A DNA stretch of 5,407 bases from NCBI GenBank assembly GCA_025464545.1, contig JAODMA010000062.1:1-5407 (forward strand). The letters run 5' to 3'. Positions 1 through 4,542 of the stretch are shown here, piece by piece (position 1 is the first letter of the stretch; the number at the start of each line of letters is the position of its first letter). This DNA comes from Arthrobacter sp. (lineage in GTDB: Bacteria > Actinomycetota > Actinomycetes > Actinomycetales > Micrococcaceae). Both the position numbers and the translations under genes were made by a program. Below the pieces are notes generated by a model. The model ran no database searches. It saw only the letters and a program-made list of their open reading frames with translations, and was not told where the DNA came from.

Positions 1-390
1 GGCCAGGGCTGGGGGGCGTGGCCCGCCTGCTCCGCAAAACTGGGCTTGCGGGGAGGCGCGGTGGCACCGCAGAGCGCGTCCGTCGCACCGGTGCCCGCAA
101 CTAAGGTGCCCGCAGCTAAGGTGCCCGCAACCAAGGTGCCCGCAACTAAGGCGCCCGCAACCAAGGTGCCCGCAGCCAAGGCACCCAAGGCCGCCCCGGC
201 GGCCCGCCATGCTGCGGCGGTAGCGCTGAGCGGCAAGACCTACACGGTCAAGAGCGGCGACAGCTTGAGCAAGATCGCAGCCCAGCTCGGCATCGCCGGC
301 GGGTGGCAGCAGCTGGCCGACGCCAACACCGCAACCATCAGCAACCCGAATCTGGTGTTCCCGGGCCAGGTGCTGCAGCTGCCTGCGTAG
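1..390 (+). CDS. Rpf-type transglycosylase-like protein with C-terminal LysM domain (5' end missing)
   Basis: The frame is open from the first base, so this is the last 129 residues of a longer gene, not a small gene starting at the TTG at 46. The opening residues GQGWGAWPACSAKLGL match the end of the Rpf (resuscitation-promoting factor) domain, including the conserved Cys (bases 28-30) that in this family forms a disulfide with a Cys near the active-site Glu, which lies upstream of the window. Next comes an Ala/Pro/Lys linker of roughly 50 residues, partly coded by a 15-nt tandem repeat. A LysM domain follows (YTVKSGDSLSKIA..., bases 241-387, ending NPNLVFPGQVLQLPA), which binds peptidoglycan glycan chains. 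Rpf proteins are secreted muralytic enzymes that help dormant cells resume growth; an Rpf domain followed by a LysM is the arrangement of Micrococcus luteus Rpf. The signal peptide and catalytic residue cannot be checked here. Domain identity is solid; a physiological role is inferred from the family. Confidence 0.9.
   Translation, partial: GQGWGAWPACSAKLGLRGGAVAPQSASVAPVPATKVPAAKVPATKVPATKAPATKVPAAKAPKAAPAARHAAAVALSGKTYTVKSGDSLSKIAAQLGIAGGWQQLADANTATISNPNLVFPGQVLQLPA
91..189 (+). repeat. 15-nt tandem repeat coding for the Pro/Ala/Lys linker
   Basis: Six in-frame copies of a 15-nt unit (type gtgcccgcaactaag) run from 91 to 180, followed by a shortened copy gcacccaag at 181-189. Each unit codes for V/A-P-A-T/A-K. 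Copies differ mainly at aac/agc/acc-type positions in the Thr/Ala codon and once in the Val codon, so the array is old enough to have diverged slightly but young enough to remain obvious in the DNA. It forms the flexible cationic linker between the Rpf and LysM domains; repeat number probably varies between strains (inference). Confidence 0.9.
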
Positions 391-436
391 TCTGCCCGCC
401 GAAGTCGCGTTAAACTCCGACGCCGGGTTAAACCCA

Positions 437-477
437 CGACGCCGGAGCGGCCCCCCAAGGGGGAAGCTCCGGCGTCG
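437..477. terminator. Strong hairpin between convergent genes, probable bidirectional terminator
   Basis: A perfect 12-bp inverted repeat pairs cgacgccggagc (437-448) with gctccggcgtcg (466-477). Inside it a run of six C (451-456) faces five G (459-463), which extends the stem. It lies 46 nt after the Rpf/LysM stop and 27 nt beyond the end of the minus-strand gene at 505, as expected of a terminator shared by convergent genes. There is no U-tract on the plus side; on the minus side the stem is followed after a few bases by tttaa. Many high-GC actinobacterial terminators lack a clear U-tract. A small palindrome gggttaaaccc sits just before it at 425-435. Confidence 0.75.
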
Positions 478-504
478 CGGTGTCGTGGCGTCCTCAGCGG
501 GACC

Positions 505-1077
505 TCAGGCGGCGTGCGGTATTTCGCGGATGATCCGGACCTTCCATGCGGCATCGTCGCTGGTGTCCAGCAGGGCAACGGTGCCCATGGCGAGGTGGAG
601 GGCCACGCGCTTGGCGGCGAGAAGCTCAAGGTAGAGGTTTTCATTCATCCGGGCCGGCGCATCAATGACGTACTTCACGGCGTCGCGGACCTTGCGGTAA
701 TTGGCACTCTGTTCCCGGTGCAGGTGCAGTTCCAGCATCCGGCGCTGCTTGATCCGGGGTTCGTGCCGGTTCAGCCAGGACACGGCGGCGTGCACCGCCA
801 CCACCAACGCCAGCGAGATGACGTAGATCTCCCATCCGCTGGAGAGCAGGAACAGCGGGAGGTTGGCGATTGCCACTACTGCAATGAAGAGTCGCAGCGC
901 GAGCAGTCGCCGCATCGTGAGCGCCACGGCAGCCATGGCTGCCCGGAAACCGGGCTGTTCCTTGCGAGCGGCCTCTGGGTCGATGGTGAATTCCTCCAGC
1001 ACCAGGATGCCGTTCGCTTCGGGGCTGAGCATTTGTCCGTACTTGGGCGCGAACGGCGCCGAAACTGCAGTGTTCAT
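505..1077 (-). CDS. Uncharacterised protein with two predicted membrane segments
   Basis: I do not recognise this 190-residue protein. It starts at ATG 1077 with GGAAG (1085-1089) 7 nt upstream, a good ribosome binding site, and ends at TGA 505-507. Residues 1-55 are soluble, followed by a basic patch (MRRLLALR). Two hydrophobic stretches, about 58-80 and 82-103, are separated by a short SSGWE turn and suggest a membrane hairpin with both ends in the cytoplasm. The C-terminal half (104-190) is charged and helical-looking: basic NRHEPRIKQRR at 103-113, then a region rich in Leu/Glu/Arg/Lys, and a DTSDDAAWKVRIIREI segment near the end. No catalytic motif or signal peptide is visible. It is transcribed alone, divergent from the gene at 1222 and convergent with the Rpf gene. 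The opposite strand is also open for its whole length, but the start, ribosome site and membrane pattern favour this strand. Confidence 0.7.
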   Translation of the reverse strand: MNTAVSAPFAPKYGQMLSPEANGILVLEEFTIDPEAARKEQPGFRAAMAAVALTMRRLLALRLFIAVVAIANLPLFLLSSGWEIYVISLALVVAVHAAVSWLNRHEPRIKQRRMLELHLHREQSANYRKVRDAVKYVIDAPARMNENLYLELLAAKRVALHLAMGTVALLDTSDDAAWKVRIIREIPHAA

Positions 1078-1113
1078 GGCGTGTCTTCCGGGGCGGCGGG
1101 AGTGGGTTATGTT

Positions 1114-1142
1114 ATTTTATCCGCCAGCGGCACACCTGTCTG
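1114..1142 (-). promoter_or_regulatory. Candidate promoter of the minus-strand membrane protein gene
   Basis: On the minus strand CAGACA (1137-1142; four of six bases match TTGACA) is separated by 17 bp from TAAAAT (1114-1119; one mismatch from TATAAT). This puts the transcript start near 1107, about 30 nt before the ATG and upstream of the GGAAG ribosome site. The T-rich stretch gttattttat stands out in a GC-rich surrounding. The prediction is by eye from consensus. Confidence 0.45.
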
Positions 1143-1186
1143 CCCTGTTCCGGAATGTGAACACGCTCACCCGGACGCCCCTGCAA

Positions 1187-1215
1187 TTGGCGCATTTGCT
1201 CCGGGGCCCCAAACT
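1187..1215 (+). promoter_or_regulatory. Candidate leaderless promoter of the dimer-glycosylase-like gene
   Basis: TTGGCG (1187-1192; four of six to TTGACA), a 17-bp spacer and CAAACT (1210-1215; fits the NANNNT form of actinobacterial -10 boxes) would start transcription at about 1222, the A of the ATG. The only Shine-Dalgarno-like bases, GGAG at 1216-1219, are 2 nt from the ATG, too close to work well. Both observations fit a leaderless mRNA. It does not overlap the divergent promoter at 1114-1142. Confidence 0.45.
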
Positions 1216-1221
1216 GGAGAG

Positions 1222-2121
1222 ATGCAGACTTTTCTCCCCTACCCCGATTTCCAGCAGAGCGCCGCGGTCTTGGACCGCGTACGGCTCGGCAAGCAGCGCG
1301 TTGAAGCCCTGCAGATCCTGCGTGCGCTGGTGATCCCGGAGTACGGCTGGCAGTCGCACCCGGCGATCCGGATGTGGATGGGGTACGTTCCCGCCCTGAC
1401 CCTGTACGGCCTGGCCATGGTCGATGAGTGGACAGCCCGCGGCGGCGAGGACACCACCCGGGAGAAGATCGTGGAGTTCGCACCGCAGGCGGCACACCCC
1501 GACTACGCCGCCAAGATCCCGATGCCGCCCTGGCTGGGCGATCCCGAATTTCACCGGAGCCACCGCTCCAGGCTGATCGCCAAGGACCCGCGCTTCTACA
1601 CCCCGTTGTTCCCGGATACGGAGCCGGACCTGGAGTACGTCTGGCCCGAGCCCCGGCTCGAGCTGTTGCCCGAAGATCCCGCCGGTGAGCGCATGTGGGT
1701 ACTCCGACTTCCGCTCGGAGACACGGAGCCGGAGCAGCTGAAGACCGTCAGCCTGCCGCCGGTGGGACGCGCGAAGGCCGCGGCCGGGGATGATGAGTAC
1801 CAATTCGTCTATGCCGACTCAGGCGCGCGCCGCCCGGCCAAGCAACGCAAACTGCCACCGAAGCAGCTCATCAAGAAACCCACGCGGAAACGCCAGAAGC
1901 AGGAGGAGGCGTTCACCACGCTTCCGGGCAACTCGGTAGTCGCCATCCCGGTCGACGGCGGACGCTCCTTCGCGGTGGGCAAGGTCCTGGGCCGGCCGAT
2001 CACCGTGGACGGCCAGTTCGCACGCAACTTCCAGGTGGACGAGATCGTGGACCGCTCGGCCTTCGATTACCCGGCGCTGCTGCAGGATCCGCGGGCCTTC
2101 TTCCCGGTTCCCGCACGGTAA
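1222..2121 (+). CDS. MSMEG_6728-like protein related to pyrimidine dimer DNA glycosylases (Pyr_excise), with C-terminal extension
   Basis: This 299-residue protein begins MQTFLPYPDFQQSAAVLD, the usual start of the MSMEG_6728-like family, placed with or near Pyr_excise (T4 endonuclease V type). Those enzymes cut the N-glycosidic bond at UV-induced pyrimidine dimers. Visible family features are RLGKQRVEALQILRAL (21-36), YGWQSHPAIRMWMGY (41-55) and PPWLGDPEFHRSHRSRLIAKDP (102-123). In T4 endonuclease V the key residues are an N-terminal Thr and Glu23; which residues here are equivalent cannot be settled by eye, so activity is inferred. Residues about 145-200 look like a linker; 203-227 hold 12 Lys/Arg in 25 residues and may contact nucleic acid; 231-299 look like a small folded module I do not recognise. 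The frame stays open upstream to 514, but ATG 1222 is the family start, and the upstream part is antisense to the minus-strand gene. Family confident, enzymatic role moderate. Confidence 0.85.
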   Translation: MQTFLPYPDFQQSAAVLDRVRLGKQRVEALQILRALVIPEYGWQSHPAIRMWMGYVPALTLYGLAMVDEWTARGGEDTTREKIVEFAPQAAHPDYAAKIPMPPWLGDPEFHRSHRSRLIAKDPRFYTPLFPDTEPDLEYVWPEPRLELLPEDPAGERMWVLRLPLGDTEPEQLKTVSLPPVGRAKAAAGDDEYQFVYADSGARRPAKQRKLPPKQLIKKPTRKRQKQEEAFTTLPGNSVVAIPVDGGRSFAVGKVLGRPITVDGQFARNFQVDEIVDRSAFDYPALLQDPRAFFPVPAR

Positions 2122-2144
2122 CGATCGGCGGCGGGGCCTCCGGG

Positions 2145-2178
2145 GCGGGTAGCCTCGCACGGCCCTCTGCCTGCCCGC
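2145..2178 (+). terminator. Weak hairpin after the dimer-glycosylase-like gene
   Basis: gcgggtag (2145-2152) can pair with ctgcccgc (2171-2178) with a single G-U wobble, leaving an 18-nt loop; a short T-containing stretch (tgcgtttgct) follows. It lies 24 nt after the TAA and just before the candidate promoter of the next gene. The large loop and missing U-tract make it a weak call. Confidence 0.25.
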
Positions 2179-2192
2179 GCTGCGTTTGCTGG

Positions 2193-2198
2193 CAGACT
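2193..2198 (+). promoter_or_regulatory. -10-like hexamer suggesting a leaderless start for the SDR gene
   Basis: CAGACT (NANNNT form) ends exactly 6 nt before ATG 2205, so transcription would begin at the start codon. No Shine-Dalgarno sequence is visible in the 20 nt before the ATG. I see no convincing -35 at 16-18 bp spacing, so this rests on position and the absent ribosome site. Confidence 0.35.
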
Positions 2199-2204
2199 GG
2201 CCCT

Positions 2205-3128
2205 ATGACTGTACTGCTGGCCGGTTGCGGCGATCTGGGCACCGAAGCCGGGCTGCGCTTTGCCGCTGCCGGCCACCGAGTGGTGGGCTGGCGACGTTCA
2301 CCCGAACAGCTTCCAGCCGAGATCGAGGGGGCCGCGGCTGACCTGAGCTCGAGCGTACTGCCGCCCATCCCGGCGGACACCTCCGCCGTCGTCGTCGCCA
2401 TTGCGGCGGACTCCCCCACGGAAGATGCCTACCGGGCGGCCTATGTCGACGGGTTGTCGAACGTGCTGGACGCCGTTCTGGCTTCCGACGGCGGCATCGG
2501 CCGGGTCCTCTTCGTCTCCTCCACAGCGGTTTACGGGGACGCCGGCGGTGGCTGGATTGATGAAAGCACGACGCCGGACCCGGGCGGATTCTCGGGCCGC
2601 ATCATCCGCGAGGCAGAGGAGCTGCTCGTCGACCGCCTCCGGGGCACCGGCATCCTGCCCGTGGCCCTGCGGCTCGGCGGCATTTATGGCCCGGGCAGGA
2701 CCCGTTTGATTGACCAGGTGCGCCGCGGAACAGCCGTAATCCCGGCCGAACCGCGCTTCACCAACCGCATCCACCGCGACGACGCCGCTGCTGCAATCGT
2801 CCGGTTGTGCACCATGGAGGCGGTCCCTGGGCCCGTGTATCTGGGAGTCGACAACGATCCTGCTGAGCTGGGCGAGGTGTTGACATTTCTGGCGGCCGAG
2901 CTGGGACTCCGCCAGCCGCCGTCGTCCGCTGGTTCCGCTGCCAAGGCTGGCGGCGACAGTTCCAAGGCGGGCGGCGAGCGTTCCCGGCCGGGCGGCGAGC
3001 CGGCGCGGGGCGGCAATAAGCGCTGCAGCAACGCGCTGCTTCGCAGCACCGGTTTTGAGTTCCAGTACCCGAGCTTCCGCGAGGGTTACCGCGATATTCT
3101 GGCCGGCGTCGGCGTGCGCCATCCCTAG
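2205..3128 (+). CDS. YeeZ-like atypical SDR / NAD-dependent epimerase-dehydratase family protein
   Basis: A 307-residue Rossmann-fold protein. The N-terminus MTVLLAGCGDLGTEAGLRFAA carries the nucleotide-binding GxGxxG (G7-C-G-D-L-G12). VLFVSSTAVYGD (101-112) and the following DESTTPDP are typical of extended and atypical SDRs. Where classical members have YxxxK, this one has SGRIIREAEELL (130-141), so the canonical Tyr/Lys pair is absent; E. coli YeeZ has SGRVLEELE at the same place. ALRLGGIYGPGR (154-165) and NRIHRDDAAAAIVRL (187-201) complete the family pattern, and the end (LLRSTGFEFQYPSFREGY) parallels GFEYQYP of YeeZ. The substrate is unknown and classical dehydrogenase chemistry is doubtful. 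Residues about 239-270 are a Gly/Ser/Arg-rich insertion coded by 21-nt repeats, just before the conserved C-terminal segment. The gene starts 83 nt after the previous stop. Family assignment is strong; function open. Confidence 0.9.
   Translation: MTVLLAGCGDLGTEAGLRFAAAGHRVVGWRRSPEQLPAEIEGAAADLSSSVLPPIPADTSAVVVAIAADSPTEDAYRAAYVDGLSNVLDAVLASDGGIGRVLFVSSTAVYGDAGGGWIDESTTPDPGGFSGRIIREAEELLVDRLRGTGILPVALRLGGIYGPGRTRLIDQVRRGTAVIPAEPRFTNRIHRDDAAAAIVRLCTMEAVPGPVYLGVDNDPAELGEVLTFLAAELGLRQPPSSAGSAAKAGGDSSKAGGERSRPGGEPARGGNKRCSNALLRSTGFEFQYPSFREGYRDILAGVGVRHP
2943..3005 (+). repeat. Three imperfect 21-nt tandem repeats inside the SDR gene
   Basis: Units at 2943-2963, 2964-2984 and 2985-3005 share the pattern aaggcgggcggcgagcgttcc with several changes, most in the third. 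They code KAGGDSS, KAGGERS and RPGGEPA, and a partial RGGNK follows. The phase is kept, so the repeat lengthens a surface loop without breaking the frame. Compared from memory with E. coli YeeZ, which has a short loop here, the insertion is about 20-30 residues. Confidence 0.8.
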
Positions 3129-3139
3129 CCTTTTTCACT

Positions 3140-3171
3140 TTCACTGCCCATTTTCTTCACTGCCCATTTTC
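3140..3171 (+). repeat. Perfect 16-nt tandem duplication in the leader of the DUF1622 gene
   Basis: ttcactgcccattttc occurs at 3140-3155 and again, identical, at 3156-3171, directly before the ribosome site of the DUF1622 gene. A degenerate part (tttttcact) precedes it at 3131-3139. The tract is T/C-rich and clearly less GC-rich than its surroundings. It could be a recent slippage duplication, a regulatory or protein-binding site, or an unstructured leader keeping the ribosome site free. Confidence 0.95.
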
Positions 3172-3181
3172 GAAGGGAACC

Positions 3182-3568
3182 ATGGATTTTCAGCACATCA
3201 TTGAGACGGTCGGCCGCTACATGGACTTCGCTGGTGTAGCCGTTATGGTGGTCGGCGCCGTCGTATCCATCCCTCTGGCGTTGCGGGGATTCCGGCCGCG
3301 GCGCCTGCCGGCCGGATCCGAACCGCTCTCCGTCTACCGGTCCTACCGCCAGCTGCTGGGTCGTTCCATCCTGCTGGGCCTGGAGCTGCTGGTCGCGGCG
3401 GATATCATCCGGACCGTCGCCGTCGCTCCTACCTACGAGAGCGTGGGCGTGCTGGCCATTATCGTGCTCATCCGGACGTTCCTGAGCTTCTCGCTCGAGC
3501 TGGAAATCACCGGGCGCTGGCCCTGGCAGAAGGAGACCGAGAGCACCACTGCTGCAGCTGCGGGTTGA
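3182..3568 (+). CDS. DUF1622 family small membrane protein
   Basis: The 128-residue product has three hydrophobic segments, about residues 14-36, 60-80 and 86-106. The DUF1622 signature is clear in YRQLLGRSILLGLELLVAAD (56-75), the following IIRTVAVAPTYESVGVL, and IVLIRTFLSFSLELEITGRW (94-113) with PWQ after it. The conserved Glu, Asp and Arg inside or next to membrane segments (E68, D74, R78, R98, E106, E108) are unusual for a plain anchor and hint at a channel, transport or sensing role, but the family function is unknown to me. The start at ATG 3182 has GAAGGGA (3172-3178) a few bases upstream. Length is usual for the family. It follows the SDR gene by 53 nt and may be cotranscribed; the duplicated T/C-rich tract in that gap is the only odd element. 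Confidence 0.9.
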   Translation: MDFQHIIETVGRYMDFAGVAVMVVGAVVSIPLALRGFRPRRLPAGSEPLSVYRSYRQLLGRSILLGLELLVAADIIRTVAVAPTYESVGVLAIIVLIRTFLSFSLELEITGRWPWQKETESTTAAAAG

Positions 3569-3637
3569 GGACCCTTCCAGGTGTCGCGGGCTCGGGCGCA
3601 GATCAACTGCGTAAGCTGGCGGAGCGACTGAAGCGGG

Positions 3638-3647
3638 CTTCCGGAAG
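3638..3647. promoter_or_regulatory. Palindrome CTTCCGGAAG before the DUF2071 gene
   Basis: A perfect 10-bp palindrome flanked by outer arms AGCGG (3632-3636) and CCGCT (3652-3656), so 3632-3656 forms an imperfect dyad. It sits 48 nt before ATG 3695, in the 126-nt gap between two plus-strand genes. It could be an operator for a dimeric regulator or a weak terminator of the DUF1622 transcript. No clear promoter is visible nearby; gatatt at 3675-3680 is a possible -10 without a -35. Confidence 0.35.
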
Positions 3648-3685
3648 GAATCCGCTCGCTATCCATTCCATCTCGATATTTCGAC

Positions 3686-3689
3686 GGGA
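3686..3689 (+). promoter_or_regulatory. Ribosome binding site that decides the DUF2071 start
   Basis: GGGA at 3686-3689 is 5 nt from ATG 3695 but only 2 nt from the in-frame GTG at 3692, so ATG 3695 is the better start. Confidence 0.6.
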
Positions 3690-3694
3690 AAGTG

Positions 3695-4444
3695 ATGCGT
3701 GTGGGCCACGATCCCTGGCCGGAGGCTCCGGAGCTCCCGGCCCCAATCATCATGGACCAGCGGTGGACGGACGCCGTCTTCCTGCACTGGCGTATCCCGG
3801 AGCCGGTAGCGGTAAGGTTCATGCCGCCGGGTGTGGTCCCGGACATCTTCGACGGCTCGGCCTGGGTCGGGCTCATCGGGTTCCGGATGCAGAGCGCTGG
3901 TCTGGGGCGCGGTCCCGGCGTCCCGCACTTCGGTAGCTTCAACGAGGTCAACGTCCGCCTGTACTCCCGCGAGCCGGATGGCACCCGGGGCGTGGTTTTC
4001 CTGAGCCTGGATGCCTCGCGCCTGGCGGTGGTGCTGGCGGCACGGGCGGCCGGGATTCCTTACGTCTGGTCGCGGACGAGTTACCTTGCGGAGGGAACTG
4101 AGGGGCAGGCAGAACTCCAGTCCGCCGGGTTCGCCGTGCACCGGTTTCGGGGCGCCCGGAGTTTCTTCACAGTGGCCCCGGACCTCGATGCCGAGGCCAC
4201 TGGCCCGTTGTCGATTCACCTCACCGCGAGGTTCGGCCTTCATACGCGGTTCCGGGGCCGGACTCTGTACGTCCCCAACACCCATAGCCCGTGGCCGCTG
4301 TATCAGGCACACGTGACGAGGCTTGAAGATGAGCTGGTCGCCGCCGTTGGCATCGAGGTCGCAGGACCACCGGAGTCCGTCTTGTACTCGCCCGGGGTCC
4401 GCACACAATTTGGTCGTCCGCGAGCGCTGCTTCCCGGGGAGTGA
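3695..4444 (+). CDS. DUF2071 (YqjF-like) family protein
   Basis: The 249-residue protein shows the DUF2071 pattern throughout: MDQRWTDAVFLHWRIPEPVA (20-39), FMPPGVVPDIFDGSAWVGLI (42-61) followed by GFRM, FNEVNVRLYSR (82-92), GVVFLSLDASRLAVVLAARA (99-118), and a C-terminal LTARFGLHTRFRGRTLYVPN (176-195) then HSPWPLYQAHV. Members are soluble single-domain proteins of about 230-260 residues, so this one is full length; their biochemical role is unknown to me, and I see no classical catalytic triad or metal motif. GTG 3692 is an alternative start, and Met20 (base 3752) begins the conserved core, but the GGGA site favours ATG 3695. It is separated by 126 nt from the DUF1622 gene and 98 nt from the DUF222 gene, so it may be transcribed alone. 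A large antisense frame overlaps it but has no recognisable content. Confidence 0.9.
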   Translation: MRVGHDPWPEAPELPAPIIMDQRWTDAVFLHWRIPEPVAVRFMPPGVVPDIFDGSAWVGLIGFRMQSAGLGRGPGVPHFGSFNEVNVRLYSREPDGTRGVVFLSLDASRLAVVLAARAAGIPYVWSRTSYLAEGTEGQAELQSAGFAVHRFRGARSFFTVAPDLDAEATGPLSIHLTARFGLHTRFRGRTLYVPNTHSPWPLYQAHVTRLEDELVAAVGIEVAGPPESVLYSPGVRTQFGRPRALLPGE

Positions 4445-4472
4445 CCTGGAGGGGTTGAGGGCTCGGAGGGCA

Positions 4473-4508
4473 TCGCAGGTTCGTCGGGCGGGGGTCGCTG
4501 GTTCGTCG
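4473..4508. repeat. Pair of 14-nt direct repeats upstream of the DUF222 gene
   Basis: tcgcaggttcgtcg (4473-4486) and tcgctggttcgtcg (4495-4508) match at 13 of 14 positions and start 22 bp apart, about two helical turns, so both would face the same side of the DNA. They lie between the DUF2071 stop and the DUF222 start, 34-70 nt before the ATG. This is a typical layout for a regulator site, though a chance duplication is possible. Confidence 0.6.
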
Positions 4509-4530
4509 CTAAAATGTCCGACCCCTCTGG

Positions 4531-4536
4531 CAGGGT
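4531..4536 (+). promoter_or_regulatory. -10-like hexamer at leaderless spacing before the DUF222 gene
   Basis: CAGGGT (NANNNT form) ends 6 nt before ATG 4543. The same bases offer AGGG as a weak Shine-Dalgarno about 8 nt from the ATG, so the two readings compete. No clear -35 at normal spacing. The block aaaatgtccgacccctctgg just upstream looks, from memory, like a leader common before Arthrobacter DUF222 genes. Confidence 0.3.
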
Positions 4537-4542
4537 TTAGTT

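Noticed and set aside
91..189. Short tandem array considered as a CRISPR or regulatory repeat
   Set aside because: The units are 15 nt, directly adjacent without spacers, and in frame within a protein linker.
514..1221. In-frame upstream extension of the dimer-glycosylase-like gene, giving a 535-residue reading frame
   Set aside because: The extra sequence is antisense to the minus-strand membrane protein gene, has no recognisable domain, and crosses the divergent promoter region; the family starts at MQTFLPYPDF (1222).
1117..1803. Minus-strand reading frame of 228 codons opposite the dimer-glycosylase-like gene
   Set aside because: Shadow of the conserved plus-strand protein, Arg/Gly/Pro-rich without motifs.
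2298..3122. Long minus-strand reading frame (274 codons) opposite the SDR gene
   Set aside because: The plus strand codes a clear YeeZ-like protein; the antisense frame has no domain and is a high-GC shadow.
3101..3135. Possible terminator after the SDR gene (GC-rich stretch followed by five T)
   Set aside because: Only 4-bp stems can be drawn and the T-run is about 10 nt from the stem, so it is not a convincing terminator.
3597..3611. Small hairpin cgcag-atcaa-ctgcg after the DUF1622 gene
   Set aside because: A 5-bp stem with no T-run is too weak to call a terminator.
3659..4408. Minus-strand reading frame of 249 codons opposite the DUF2071 gene
   Set aside because: The plus strand shows a complete DUF2071 protein with a ribosome site; the antisense product is low in recognisable features.
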